Shown here: positions 1 through 5,225 of the stretch, piece by piece
Position numbering within the stretch: position 1 is the first letter of the stretch
How the letters are laid out: the number at the start of each line of letters is the position of its first letter
NCBI GenBank assembly: GCA_021779335.1
Contig: JAJYAW010000065.1
Span: 1 to 10,355 of the forward strand
From: Myxococcales bacterium
GTDB lineage: Bacteria > Myxococcota > Myxococcia > Myxococcales > Anaeromyxobacteraceae
Direction: 5' to 3'
DNA length: 10,355 bases
The notes under the pieces: generated by a model
Databases searched by the model: none
The model's input: the letters and a program-made list of their open reading frames with translations, nothing else
Told to the model about the DNA's origin: nothing
Position numbers and translations under genes: made by a program

Positions 1-35
1 TCGGCGCGTGGCTCGCTCACTTCTTCAAGAGGTAG
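1..35 (+). CDS. C-terminal end of an upstream element gene (partial)
   Basis: Reading in frame from base 3 gives GAWLAHFFKR and then a TAG stop at 33-35, two bases before the next ATG at 38. The tight spacing matches the rest of this gene run, so this is probably the tail of the preceding structural gene. Only about ten residues are visible, so no function can be given. Confidence 0.4.
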   Translation, partial: GAWLAHFFKR

Positions 36-37
36 CC

Positions 38-472
38 ATGGCGCTCCGTCAACACCTCCTCATCGTCGGCCGCGTCCCGGCCGAGGCCCCGGGCGGCGAG
101 CAGCCCACCTTCTCGAAGGGCGTCGCGTTCCGCGTGCAGTCGACCAGCGGTTCGTCGTTACCGCCCGGCGAGTTCCCCCCAGCCGTGGCGCCGCTGTACG
201 GGGCCGGCGACCTCGTGCTCCTGCGCCTGACCACGCCCGACGGCAAGGCCGTGCGCCGCGAGCTGGTCACCCACCACGCTGGCTCGCCGGGGTTGTGGCT
301 GCCCGGTGCGTTCGGCGAGGGCTCGCGCATCGAGTACCTGGACAACGGTCTCGCGGGCGGCCAGTACCTCGCCATGGTCGACGTCGTCGACCACCTGTGG
401 GAGGCCGGGCTGCCCGGGCCGTGTCCGTGCGGCGTCGAGAACTGCGGCCTCCCTCGGCGCCACCACGATTGA
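38..472 (+). CDS. Phage-element protein of unknown function, related to the next gene
   Basis: A 144-residue protein. The ATG at 38 is chosen over an upstream in-frame start at 8 because an AAGAGGT ribosome binding site (27-33) sits just before it and the previous gene appears to stop at 33-35. No signal peptide or membrane segment is seen. The middle is rich in short beta-type stretches (around residues 57-75). The end, from about residue 134, has a small cysteine cluster (CPCG then ENC), which could bind a metal. A segment around RLTTPDG (from R63) and a later YLAMVDVVD (from Y110) correspond in order to RLTTPSG and YLVECVDDV in the following protein, so the two look like divergent relatives. 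I do not recognise the family. Position before the membrane and lysis genes suggests a virion or tail-related component; that is inference. Confidence 0.72.
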   Translation: MALRQHLLIVGRVPAEAPGGEQPTFSKGVAFRVQSTSGSSLPPGEFPPAVAPLYGAGDLVLLRLTTPDGKAVRRELVTHHAGSPGLWLPGAFGEGSRIEYLDNGLAGGQYLAMVDVVDHLWEAGLPGPCPCGVENCGLPRRHHD

Positions 473-475
473 CCC

Positions 476-1246
476 GTGGCGCGCACCTCGCACATCGTCC
501 GCGCCTTCATCGGCGCCCCCACCCTGGCGACGCGGCTCCGCGCCTGCCGGGCGTGGCGGGTCTCGCCGATGCAGGGGGCCGACTACCTCGGCCCCTACGA
601 CCTCACCGGCACGTTCCCGGTGGTGGTGCGCCTCACCACGCCGAGCGGGGACCCCCTGGCGCAGCCGGTCACCGTGGACAACGACGGCTGGCAGACGGTT
701 CCGACCGGGCCAGACTGGTACATCGAGAGCGTCGCCAGGGGGCCGGTGGAGGGCCGCATCGGCTACCTGTACGGCGCCACCATCCAGGACGCCCAGCCCA
801 TCAGCTACCTCGTCGAGTGCGTCGACGACGTGTCCGAGACCGGCCAGGTGAACACGCGCACCGACGACCTGCCGCTGCCGCCCGCCGTGGAGTTCACGAA
901 GCGCATCACGGGCCCCGTCACGCTCAACGCGGGCGGCACGCTCGCCGGCTGCGTCGGCCCGATCTGGGCGAACCGCCTCGCCGTCGTGCTCTTCGGCCCG
1001 ACCCCGGCGCCGCCGGCCCTCCAGTTCATCGACCTGTCGCTGAGCGCCACCTTCAGCGTGCCGGCGCCGGCCTCGCTGCCAGCGGAGCTGCTCCTTGGCT
1101 TCCCGCCGGGCGCCGTGACGCCGGGCCGGGTGCTGGCCGGCTCGACGCCGCTCCCCCCTGGCAGGACGGCGGCCCTCGTCAACGTCCAGGCGTGGACGTT
1201 CACCCTGGCGCAGTACCTCGACGTCTGCTTCCGGTGGAGCCGCTGA
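476..1246 (+). CDS. Probable virion/structural protein of unknown family
   Basis: A 256-residue protein starting at GTG 476, three bases after the previous stop, with only a weak ribosome binding site, so translation is probably coupled. It has no signal peptide or transmembrane segment. The composition is rich in valine, proline, glycine and short alternating hydrophobic stretches, typical of beta-sandwich phage structural proteins. Residues about 48-115 resemble the preceding protein: RLTTPSG (R52) and YLVECVDDV (Y111) appear in the same order. The C-terminal half (about 130-256) is extra. I see no known motif. A minor capsid, spike/penton or tail-accessory role would fit the position before the lysis genes, but this is a guess from context. 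Confidence 0.78.
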   Translation: MARTSHIVRAFIGAPTLATRLRACRAWRVSPMQGADYLGPYDLTGTFPVVVRLTTPSGDPLAQPVTVDNDGWQTVPTGPDWYIESVARGPVEGRIGYLYGATIQDAQPISYLVECVDDVSETGQVNTRTDDLPLPPAVEFTKRITGPVTLNAGGTLAGCVGPIWANRLAVVLFGPTPAPPALQFIDLSLSATFSVPAPASLPAELLLGFPPGAVTPGRVLAGSTPLPPGRTAALVNVQAWTFTLAQYLDVCFRWSR

Positions 1247-1247
1247 C

Positions 1248-1778
1248 GTGCTCACCTCCGGCGAGCTCGCGGCGATGTCGAACGCCCTCGCGGGCGCCGA
1301 GGCGGCCGTGCGCGAGGCCGAGGCGGCGGCGGCCGAGGCGGCAAACCTCCTCTCCCGGCTGCCGCTCGTCGGCGGGGCGTTCGCCGACCACGCCACCGAG
1401 CAGGCAGCCGAGTACGCCAGGGTCTCGCGGGGGCTGCTCGCCGCCCTGGAGACCAAGCGCGACGAAATCATGGAGGCCCCGGACTACGACCACGAGGCGA
1501 GCGCCGAGGTGGTGGCCATCGCGCGCAAGCTCGCCGGCCGCGACGCCGCGGCCGACGTCCAGGCCTACGTGGCGGCCTCGCCGCTCAAGGTCGCCGGCAA
1601 GAGCCTGGCCGACACCGTGGACATGGTCACCGGTGCCGGCCCGGCCGGGCGCTGGAACCCCTTCCAGGCGCTCGCCCGGTGGGCGCCATGGGTGGTCGGG
1701 CTGGTGCTGATCGTCGTGGTGCTGCCGCCGCTGCTCTCGCTCTTCGGCGTCCTCGCCGCGCCGAGGTCTCGGCGGTGA
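1248..1778 (+). CDS. Tail-anchored alpha-helical membrane protein of the element
   Basis: A 176-residue protein starting at GTG 1248, one base after the previous stop. The first about 45 residues are an alanine/glutamate-rich amphipathic helix with possible coiled-coil character, followed by more helical sequence. A single strong hydrophobic segment lies at about residues 148-170 and ends in a short basic tail (RSRR). The topology is therefore a C-terminal anchor, with most of the protein on one side of the membrane. The stop overlaps the next GTG as GTGA. I recognise no family. Possible roles are a virion membrane protein, a holin-associated protein or another lysis factor; the sequence alone does not separate these. 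Confidence 0.75.
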   Translation: MLTSGELAAMSNALAGAEAAVREAEAAAAEAANLLSRLPLVGGAFADHATEQAAEYARVSRGLLAALETKRDEIMEAPDYDHEASAEVVAIARKLAGRDAAADVQAYVAASPLKVAGKSLADTVDMVTGAGPAGRWNPFQALARWAPWVVGLVLIVVVLPPLLSLFGVLAAPRSRR

Positions 1779-2359
1779 AGCGGGCGTGGTTCATCGCCCT
1801 CGCCGTGCTCGCCGTCATCGTGCTCCCTGGAGGCGCCGTGGTCGGAGTCGTCGCCGTCGTCAATCGCCGCCGCACCCGCGCCGAGTTCCTGGCGCTCATC
1901 CAGGCCGAGGTGGCGCGCCAGCTCTCCGAGCTGCGCCCCGACCTCACCGACGCCGCCCGCGAGGTCGCCGGCCGCATCGTGGCGGCCATGGCGGCGCACG
2001 AGACCGGGTACGGCGCGACGGTGGCATGGCGCGAGGGCTGGAACTTCTCGAACCTCACCGCCGGCAGCTACTGGACGGGCGACGTGACGCCGGGCCCGGA
2101 CACCGAGCCGGACGGCCGCGGCGGGTGGCGCAACATCACCCAGGCCTTCCGCCGCTACCCCGCGCTCCCGGCGGCGGTCTCGGACTACTTCCGGGCGCTC
2201 AACTGGCCGGCCTACCGCCCCGCGCGAGACCTGCTCATGGCGGGCGACCTGGAGGGCTTCGCCAGGGCGCTCGCCCAGGGCGGCTGGTACACCGCCGACC
2301 CCGGCGAGTACGTGACCGCCATGCGCGACGCCTTCGACGCTCAGGAGCGCGTGGCGTGA
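1775..2359 (+). CDS. Membrane-anchored glucosaminidase-like phage lysin
   Basis: A 194-residue protein. I choose GTG 1775 over an earlier in-frame ATG at 1679 because it gives a GTGA overlap with the previous stop and puts the hydrophobic segment at the very N-terminus. Residues about 5-29 form a transmembrane signal-anchor followed by NRRRT, so the enzyme part should face the periplasm. From about residue 68 the sequence matches the general pattern of glucosaminidase (GH73-type) domains: AAHETGYG with candidate catalytic Glu76, then NFSNLTAG (in place of the usual NLFGIK), then FRRYPAL with an SDYF helix, and a closing GGWYTADPGEYV. Such enzymes cleave the glycan strands of peptidoglycan. 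In a phage element it would serve host lysis or, if virion-borne, entry. Family assignment is from motif order, not a search. Confidence 0.8.
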   Translation: MKRAWFIALAVLAVIVLPGGAVVGVVAVVNRRRTRAEFLALIQAEVARQLSELRPDLTDAAREVAGRIVAAMAAHETGYGATVAWREGWNFSNLTAGSYWTGDVTPGPDTEPDGRGGWRNITQAFRRYPALPAAVSDYFRALNWPAYRPARDLLMAGDLEGFARALAQGGWYTADPGEYVTAMRDAFDAQERVA

Positions 2360-2706
2360 TGGACGCCACCGCCACCAACCAGCGGCGCCGGGACGACTCC
2401 ATGCTCTTTCGCGTCCTCGACCGCTTCGGCCTGCCGACGCTCATGGTGCTCATGCTCTTCTACGCCTGGAACGGGGCGCTGAAGGAGGAGCGGGCCCGGA
2501 CGGCGGTCCAGCAGGACCGCCTGGCGAGCGCCTTCGACCGGCTCGCGCTCTCGCTCGACGCCAACACCGCCGCGGCGATGAGCCAGCGCGAGGAGCTGCA
2601 CCAGGTCGCCGAGCGGGTGCGCCAGCTAGAGGAGCTGGGCGCCCGCGCCATGGCGGCGCGGACCACCCTGCGAAGCAGTCCCACCCCAGCAAAGGACCAC
2701 CCATGA
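2359..2706 (+). CDS. Small single-pass membrane protein with cytoplasmic or periplasmic helix (holin/spanin-like)
   Basis: A 115-residue protein. ATG 2359 overlaps the lysin stop by one base (TGATG), indicating translational coupling; the reading frame is open further upstream, but that part lies inside the lysin gene. A short polar, basic N-terminus (QRRRDD) precedes one hydrophobic segment at about residues 23-39. The rest, about 40-105, is a charged, leucine-heptad-like helix likely to form a coiled coil. This topology is shared by small phage holin-like proteins and by inner-membrane spanins. Being directly downstream of the lysin supports a lysis role. No family motif is decisive. Confidence 0.75.
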   Translation: MDATATNQRRRDDSMLFRVLDRFGLPTLMVLMLFYAWNGALKEERARTAVQQDRLASAFDRLALSLDANTAAAMSQREELHQVAERVRQLEELGARAMAARTTLRSSPTPAKDHP

Positions 2707-2930
2707 ACCCGAGCGACCTCAGCACCATCGTCACCGCCTTCCCGCAGGCCACCGGCCTGCTCGCCATGCTCCCGCTCGTGCAGCTCGTGGCGAAGCTCCT
2801 GGCGCCGCTGCCGGCCAGGCTCGGGGGCTTCAACCACTCGACGATCTGGAGCCGCTTCTTCGACACCGTGGCGGCGTTCCCGGCGGCCCCGGCGCCGCGG
2901 GCCGCGCCGCCGGAGCAGCCGGCGCCGTGA
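2703..2930 (+). CDS. Small hydrophobic element protein
   Basis: A 75-residue protein. The ATG at 2703 overlaps the previous stop (ATGA) and has an AAGGA ribosome binding site at 2692-2696. The N-terminal half (about residues 15-40) is hydrophobic, with LLAMLPLVQLVAKLL as its core, and could span or lie on the membrane. The C-terminus is a proline/alanine-rich tail. It is the third consecutive small membrane-type gene after the lysin start. Holin, antiholin or minor virion membrane protein are all possible; I recognise no family. Confidence 0.68.
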   Translation: MNPSDLSTIVTAFPQATGLLAMLPLVQLVAKLLAPLPARLGGFNHSTIWSRFFDTVAAFPAAPAPRAAPPEQPAP

Positions 2931-3136
2931 AGGCCTTCGGCCTGGCGGTGCTGGCGTCCTTGGTGTCGGCCGCCATCGTCGGCGCGGTGGTGGCCTTCCT
3001 GTGGCCGCTGGTGCGCCGCCAGGTCGTGGCCGACTTGAAGGGCGAGGTGCAGGCGCAGGGCGTGGTGCGGGGCGCCACGTCCGAGGCGCTCACCGGGCTC
3101 GTGGACGGCCTGAAGGCGCTCGGCGTTCGGCACTGA
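2927..3136 (+). CDS. Small signal-anchored element protein
   Basis: A 69-residue protein starting at GTG 2927 with a GTGA overlap to the previous stop; a GGAG at 2912-2915 could serve as ribosome binding site. A hydrophobic segment at about residues 4-27 is followed by basic residues (VRRQ) and a short amphipathic helix. It is the last gene of the coupled cassette; a structured non-coding stretch follows. Function unknown; a lysis accessory (for example spanin-like or antiholin) or a virion membrane protein would fit. Confidence 0.68.
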   Translation: MKAFGLAVLASLVSAAIVGAVVAFLWPLVRRQVVADLKGEVQAQGVVRGATSEALTGLVDGLKALGVRH

Positions 3137-3176
3137 CGGCGCGTCACGAACCGTCGCCCCGGGCGCTCCAGGGGAG

Positions 3177-3391
3177 GGCTCGCGCGGTGACTTGCAGGCC
3201 CGGCGCGAGCCGGGCACCGGGGGGAGCCTTGTTGACGCCGCGCCGGCCCCATGGTTCGCTTGGTCTCGGTCGAGCCCCGCGGTGCTTGCAGGCGCAGCGG
3301 GTAGAGCGAGACCACGCAGCGAGTGCCGGTGTGGGCCGGCGAGACTCGCGACCTCTTCGGGGGCGCTCGCAACCCTGCAAGGTGCGAGCGC
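3177..3391 (+). other. Highly structured non-coding stretch upstream of the integrase
   Basis: The 315 bases between the last small gene and the integrase (3137-3451) contain no convincing ORF but several strong inverted repeats. Stem A pairs 3177-3185 with 3203-3211 (9 bp, perfect). Structure B pairs 3261-3268 with 3307-3314 (8 bp, perfect) around an inner stem of 3276-3280 with 3297-3301. A small hairpin pairs 3325-3329 with 3336-3340. Stem C pairs 3363-3371 with 3383-3391 (9 bp, perfect). The loops of A, B and C each contain one copy of an 8-base word or its complement (see the repeat entry). Candidates are recombination accessory-protein sites, an operator array, a replication or packaging signal, or a small structured RNA. 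Which strand is active is unknown. Confidence 0.6.
3191..3381. repeat. Three copies of CTTGCAGG (two direct, one inverted), each in a hairpin loop
   Basis: CTTGCAGG occurs at 3191-3198 and 3285-3292, both preceded by GGTG, and its reverse complement CCTGCAAG at 3374-3381. Start-to-start spacing is 94 and 89 bases. Each copy lies in the loop of a separate stem. Three hits of one 8-base word in under 200 bases is far above chance and suggests protein-binding sites (integrase arm, excisionase or repressor) or loop-loop pairing in RNA. Confidence 0.6.
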
Positions 3392-3395
3392 TCAA

Positions 3396-3441
3396 GAGCC
3401 GACCCGGCGCCCACACGCCGTTGGTCGGCTCGCTTGTTTTT
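3396..3441 (+). terminator. Terminator-like hairpin directly before the integrase
   Basis: Bases 3396-3404 pair with 3423-3431 (9 bp, perfect). Inside that, 3405-3409 pair with 3416-3420 around a CCCACA loop, with a two-base TT bulge at 3421-3422. GCTTGTTTTT follows at 3432-3441. This has the form of a Rho-independent terminator on the + strand. It would stop transcription from the upstream cassette before the integrase, whose ribosome binding site starts one base after the T-run. It could instead act as an attenuator in an integrase leader. Confidence 0.6.
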
Positions 3442-3447
3442 GGAGGT
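3442..3447 (+). promoter_or_regulatory. Ribosome binding site that fixes the integrase start
   Basis: GGAGGT sits 4 bases before ATG 3452. It decides the start against an in-frame ATG at 3323, which would place about 43 residues of unusual sequence across the hairpins upstream. Confidence 0.8.
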
Positions 3448-3451
3448 CGCG

Positions 3452-4507
3452 ATGGGTGCAAGGGACGGCGAGGGCGGCGGCGGGAACCGGGGCAACGTGT
3501 TGCCCCTGGTGCCGAGGTCGGCGAGCGGCGGGAGTGACCCGAAGAACCTCCCCCAGCACGCCCTGTGGCGCGAGTGGTGGCTCGGGCCCGGCGCCCGCCT
3601 CAAGAACCCGAACACCTTCAAGAACTACAAGCGGTGCGAGGTGCTCGCGGCGCCGCTCGGGGACTACTTCACGGCGAAGGCCCTGGAGCAGTGGGCGGCC
3701 CGCCTCACCGACTGCGGCATGAACCCCCGCACCGTCTACGACGTCCACTGGTACATCCTGGGGGGCGTCTACCGGTGGGCGCGCGACCACGACCTCGTCA
3801 GCCTCAACCCGTTCAGCGACGCCGAGCGGGTGGTGCCGCCGCCGGCCGAGTCGCACCCCATCCGCAACATCGACGCGGTGTGGCCCCAGCTCCTCAAGGT
3901 GGCGCGAAACCCGACCGAGGCGGCCCTGCTCGGCGTCTACCGGTACACCGGGTGCCGGCCGGAGGAGGCCCCGGCGCTCTACCCGGAGGACGTCATGACG
4001 ACGGGCGACCGGTGGCGCGTCTCCATCACCAAGCAGCGCGCCAACCCGAACCACCCGCACACCCGGGCGGCCAAGGGGCGGCGCGGCCGGGGCAACCGCT
4101 TGGTGCCGGTGCGTCCCGAGCTGCGCGCCCTCCTGGCGCCGGTGCTGGCCGCCTGGCGGCCCGTCCAGATGACCTGGGGAAAGCGCGTGGCGGACCGGCA
4201 GACCGCCGACGTGCGGTTCCTCTTCCCGGTGAAGAAGGACGACTTGGAGGGCCTGCGGCACCGGCTCGGCCAGGTGGCGCCGGAGCACTTCGGCGAGGGG
4301 CACGGGCTGCACACCTTCCGGCACACCGCGGCGTTCGAGTTCTACTCGCGCGGCGTGGAGGTGGTGACGATCTCCGAGTGGCTCGGCCACGAGTCGGTGC
4401 TCACGACCGAGAAGTACCTGTCGCGCATGGCGGGCGGCAAGGTGCGCAGCGACCCGGCCCTTGAGCAGTTCTTCGCGCCGCCGGAGGACCCGTCATGCCC
4501 CTTCTGA
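3452..4507 (+). CDS. int: Tyrosine recombinase, phage-type integrase
   Basis: A 351-residue site-specific recombinase that would catalyse integration and excision of this element. A glycine-rich N-terminus (to about residue 30) is followed by a helical SAM-like core-binding domain (about 35-125) and a catalytic domain (about 140-340). The catalytic set is visible: Arg169 in TGCRPEE, probable Lys194 in SITKQR, His287 and Arg290 in HTFRH, His313 in LGHES, and the nucleophile Tyr322 in TEKYLS. Nothing essential appears missing, so it is probably active. The gene reads toward the tRNA-Gln attachment site about 285 bases downstream. The start is set by the GGAGGT site. A terminator-like hairpin just upstream implies its own regulation, separate from the late cassette. 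The following small ORF overlaps its last 13 bases. Confidence 0.95.
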   Translation: MGARDGEGGGGNRGNVLPLVPRSASGGSDPKNLPQHALWREWWLGPGARLKNPNTFKNYKRCEVLAAPLGDYFTAKALEQWAARLTDCGMNPRTVYDVHWYILGGVYRWARDHDLVSLNPFSDAERVVPPPAESHPIRNIDAVWPQLLKVARNPTEAALLGVYRYTGCRPEEAPALYPEDVMTTGDRWRVSITKQRANPNHPHTRAAKGRRGRGNRLVPVRPELRALLAPVLAAWRPVQMTWGKRVADRQTADVRFLFPVKKDDLEGLRHRLGQVAPEHFGEGHGLHTFRHTAAFEFYSRGVEVVTISEWLGHESVLTTEKYLSRMAGGKVRSDPALEQFFAPPEDPSCPF

Positions 4508-4923
4508 GCGAGCGGTGCGAGCACACGGCGACGGGCGACTGCATGGACTGCCTGGCGGCGCCTGGCGACGCCTGCCCGGCGCGGCCGGGGGCGTCGCTCG
4601 CGGCCAAGAAGAAAGCGCCGGCCCCCGTGAAGGGACCGGCGCCAGTTGAGGCGGCTTCGGGGCTTCCGTCTCAACCCATCCGGGGGCGCGAGAGGCGCGC
4701 TCCCATCAAGCCGCATCAGGGTTTGGACACGAACCCTGGTGCGATCCACGTAACCACCGGCAGGGAGGCCACAATGGAAGGTACTTCGAGTTGGGGGACA
4801 AGGATTCGAACCTTGATAGCCAGATCCAGAGACTGGCGTCCTGCCGTTAGACGATCCCCCAGTGTTCACCTCACCTGCGGCTTCACCAGGACGAAGACTC
4901 GCGTCTCGCCCTTGAGTTCGTAG
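4495..4923 (+). CDS. Cysteine-containing small ORF running through the attachment site
   Basis: ATG 4495 has a good ribosome binding site (GGAGGA, 4483-4488) inside the integrase gene and overlaps its end by 13 bases, so coupled translation is likely. The N-terminal part has Cys8, His10, Cys16, Cys19 and Cys27, a spacing that could hold a zinc ion, followed by a lysine/alanine/proline-rich stretch. The frame (142 codons) has no stop before the junction: it crosses four hairpins, runs antisense through the tRNA-Gln gene and stops in host DNA inside the opposing CDS. Only the first about 50-60 residues look like a selected protein. In the excised circle the C-terminus would differ. A recombination accessory role is possible from position, but there is no recognised excisionase motif. 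Confidence 0.5.
   Translation: MPLLSERCEHTATGDCMDCLAAPGDACPARPGASLAAKKKAPAPVKGPAPVEAASGLPSQPIRGRERRAPIKPHQGLDTNPGAIHVTTGREATMEGTSSWGTRIRTLIARSRDWRPAVRRSPSVHLTCGFTRTKTRVSPLSS
4615..4741. other. Run of four stem-loops between integrase and attachment site
   Basis: Four consecutive inverted repeats are visible. 4615-4625 pairs with 4632-4642 (11 positions, one mismatch). 4645-4654 pairs with 4666-4675 (10 bp with one G-T). 4682-4690 pairs with 4696-4704 (9 bp with one G-T). 4714-4723 pairs with 4732-4741 (10 bp with one G-T). None is followed by a T-run on either strand, so simple termination is not supported. They overlap the 3' part of the 4495 ORF. A DNA-level role in the attachment region or a structured RNA are the main options. 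Confidence 0.55.
4792..4830. other. Predicted element-host attachment junction in the 3' part of tRNA-Gln
   Basis: The tRNA 3' end faces the integrase and its 5' part lies on the host side. Elements using tyrosine recombinases commonly insert in tRNA genes and carry a copy of the 3' part, so the tRNA stays whole. The exchange could lie in the anticodon loop (about 4825-4831), the T-arm or the 3' end. The partner site, a duplicated 3' tRNA fragment, would lie to the left outside this window. The length of the shared core cannot be determined here. Confidence 0.6.
4792..4861 (-). tRNA. tRNA-Gln (CTG anticodon)
   Basis: The reverse complement folds into a full cloverleaf. The acceptor stem is TGGGGGA with TCCCCCA (7 bp). 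The D-arm is GTCT/GGAC around AACGGCA. The anticodon arm is CCAGT/TCTGG around CTCTGGA. A 4-base variable loop follows, then a T-arm CAAGG/CCTTG around TTCGAAT. The anticodon CTG (4827-4829) reads CAG codons, and the U1-A72 pair is typical of glutamine tRNAs. CCA is not encoded. One irregularity is a T-T mismatch at positions 31/39 (bases 4832 and 4824), closing the anticodon loop. The gene starts 4 bases after the stop of the upstream CDS, so the two may share a transcript. Confidence 0.93.
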
Positions 4924-5213
4924 ACGTTCAGCCCATCCCAGCTCCCCGGCCTGGCCTCCGGGTTCTCGATGTGGACCGCCTTCACGCCAGGTTGATCGAC
5001 GATGGTCCGCCTCGGGTACTTCGCCGGCGGGTAGGCGGCGCGGAAGAACTTGAGGGCCTCCTCGTACTTCCGCGCGACCTGGTACCGGTGCTCGCCGATC
5101 CTCCTCGCGTCCTCAGGGAGGGTCGCCCCGGCCACCTTCTCGGCCAGGGCGATGCCCGGAAGCGCCACGAGGAGCGCGGCGAGAGCGGCCTTATATCGGG
5201 GGGCGGGCTGCAT
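4866..5213 (-). CDS. Small secreted/periplasmic protein, unknown function
   Basis: A 115-residue protein starting at ATG 5213 (reverse strand). A clear signal peptide runs to about residue 24: basic start with R6 and K8, a hydrophobic core, then a cleavage site resembling ALA before EKVAG. The mature part of about 91 residues is soluble, with a basic YPRR motif and a beta-rich end. It contains no cysteines, so disulfides and lipoprotein anchoring are excluded. I do not recognise the family. The stop codon lies 4 bases before the tRNA-Gln gene on the same strand. It is the first host gene beside the element. Confidence 0.8.
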   Translation of the reverse strand: MQPAPRYKAALAALLVALPGIALAEKVAGATLPEDARRIGEHRYQVARKYEEALKFFRAAYPPAKYPRRTIVDQPGVKAVHIENPEARPGSWDGLNVYELKGETRVFVLVKPQVR

Positions 5214-5225
5214 GGTCAAGGGTCC

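Larger units (their letters stand above)
1..4830. mobile_element. Right end of an integrated phage-like element (partial)
   Basis: The region is bounded on the right by a tRNA-Gln gene whose 3' end faces a tyrosine recombinase, and on the left it continues beyond the window. It holds tightly coupled small + strand genes (38-3136), including a membrane-anchored glucosaminidase-like lysin, then a structured non-coding stretch and the integrase. The host genes right of the tRNA are mostly on the opposite strand and have ordinary spacing. No terminase, portal, capsid, tail or replication gene is visible here, so the virus type is unknown. The exact right boundary depends on where the crossover lies within the tRNA: anywhere from the 3' end (4792) to the anticodon loop (about 4830). 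Confidence 0.8.

Noticed and set aside
1679..1774. Upstream start of the lysin gene at ATG 1679
   Set aside because: It would overlap the previous gene by 100 bases and bury the hydrophobic anchor behind 32 low-complexity residues; GTG 1775 gives a coupled GTGA start.
3261..3314. tRNA-like stretch containing GGGTAGAGC (D-arm-like)
   Set aside because: No TTCGAAT-type T-arm and no acceptor stem; the bases pair instead as part of a long hairpin.
3323..3451. Upstream extension of the integrase to ATG 3323
   Set aside because: The extension crosses two strong hairpins, while GGAGGT directly before ATG 3452 gives a clear start.
3137..4791. CRISPR array, retron or reverse-transcriptase-based system around the hairpins
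   Set aside because: No regularly spaced identical repeats of CRISPR length, and no reverse transcriptase or cas gene in the window; only the short 8-base word recurs.
4342..4869. A - strand ORF covering the tRNA region, with SSNGRTPVSGSGYQGSNPC
   Set aside because: This is the familiar translation product of a tRNA gene read as protein; the frame lies over the tRNA and antisense to the integrase end.
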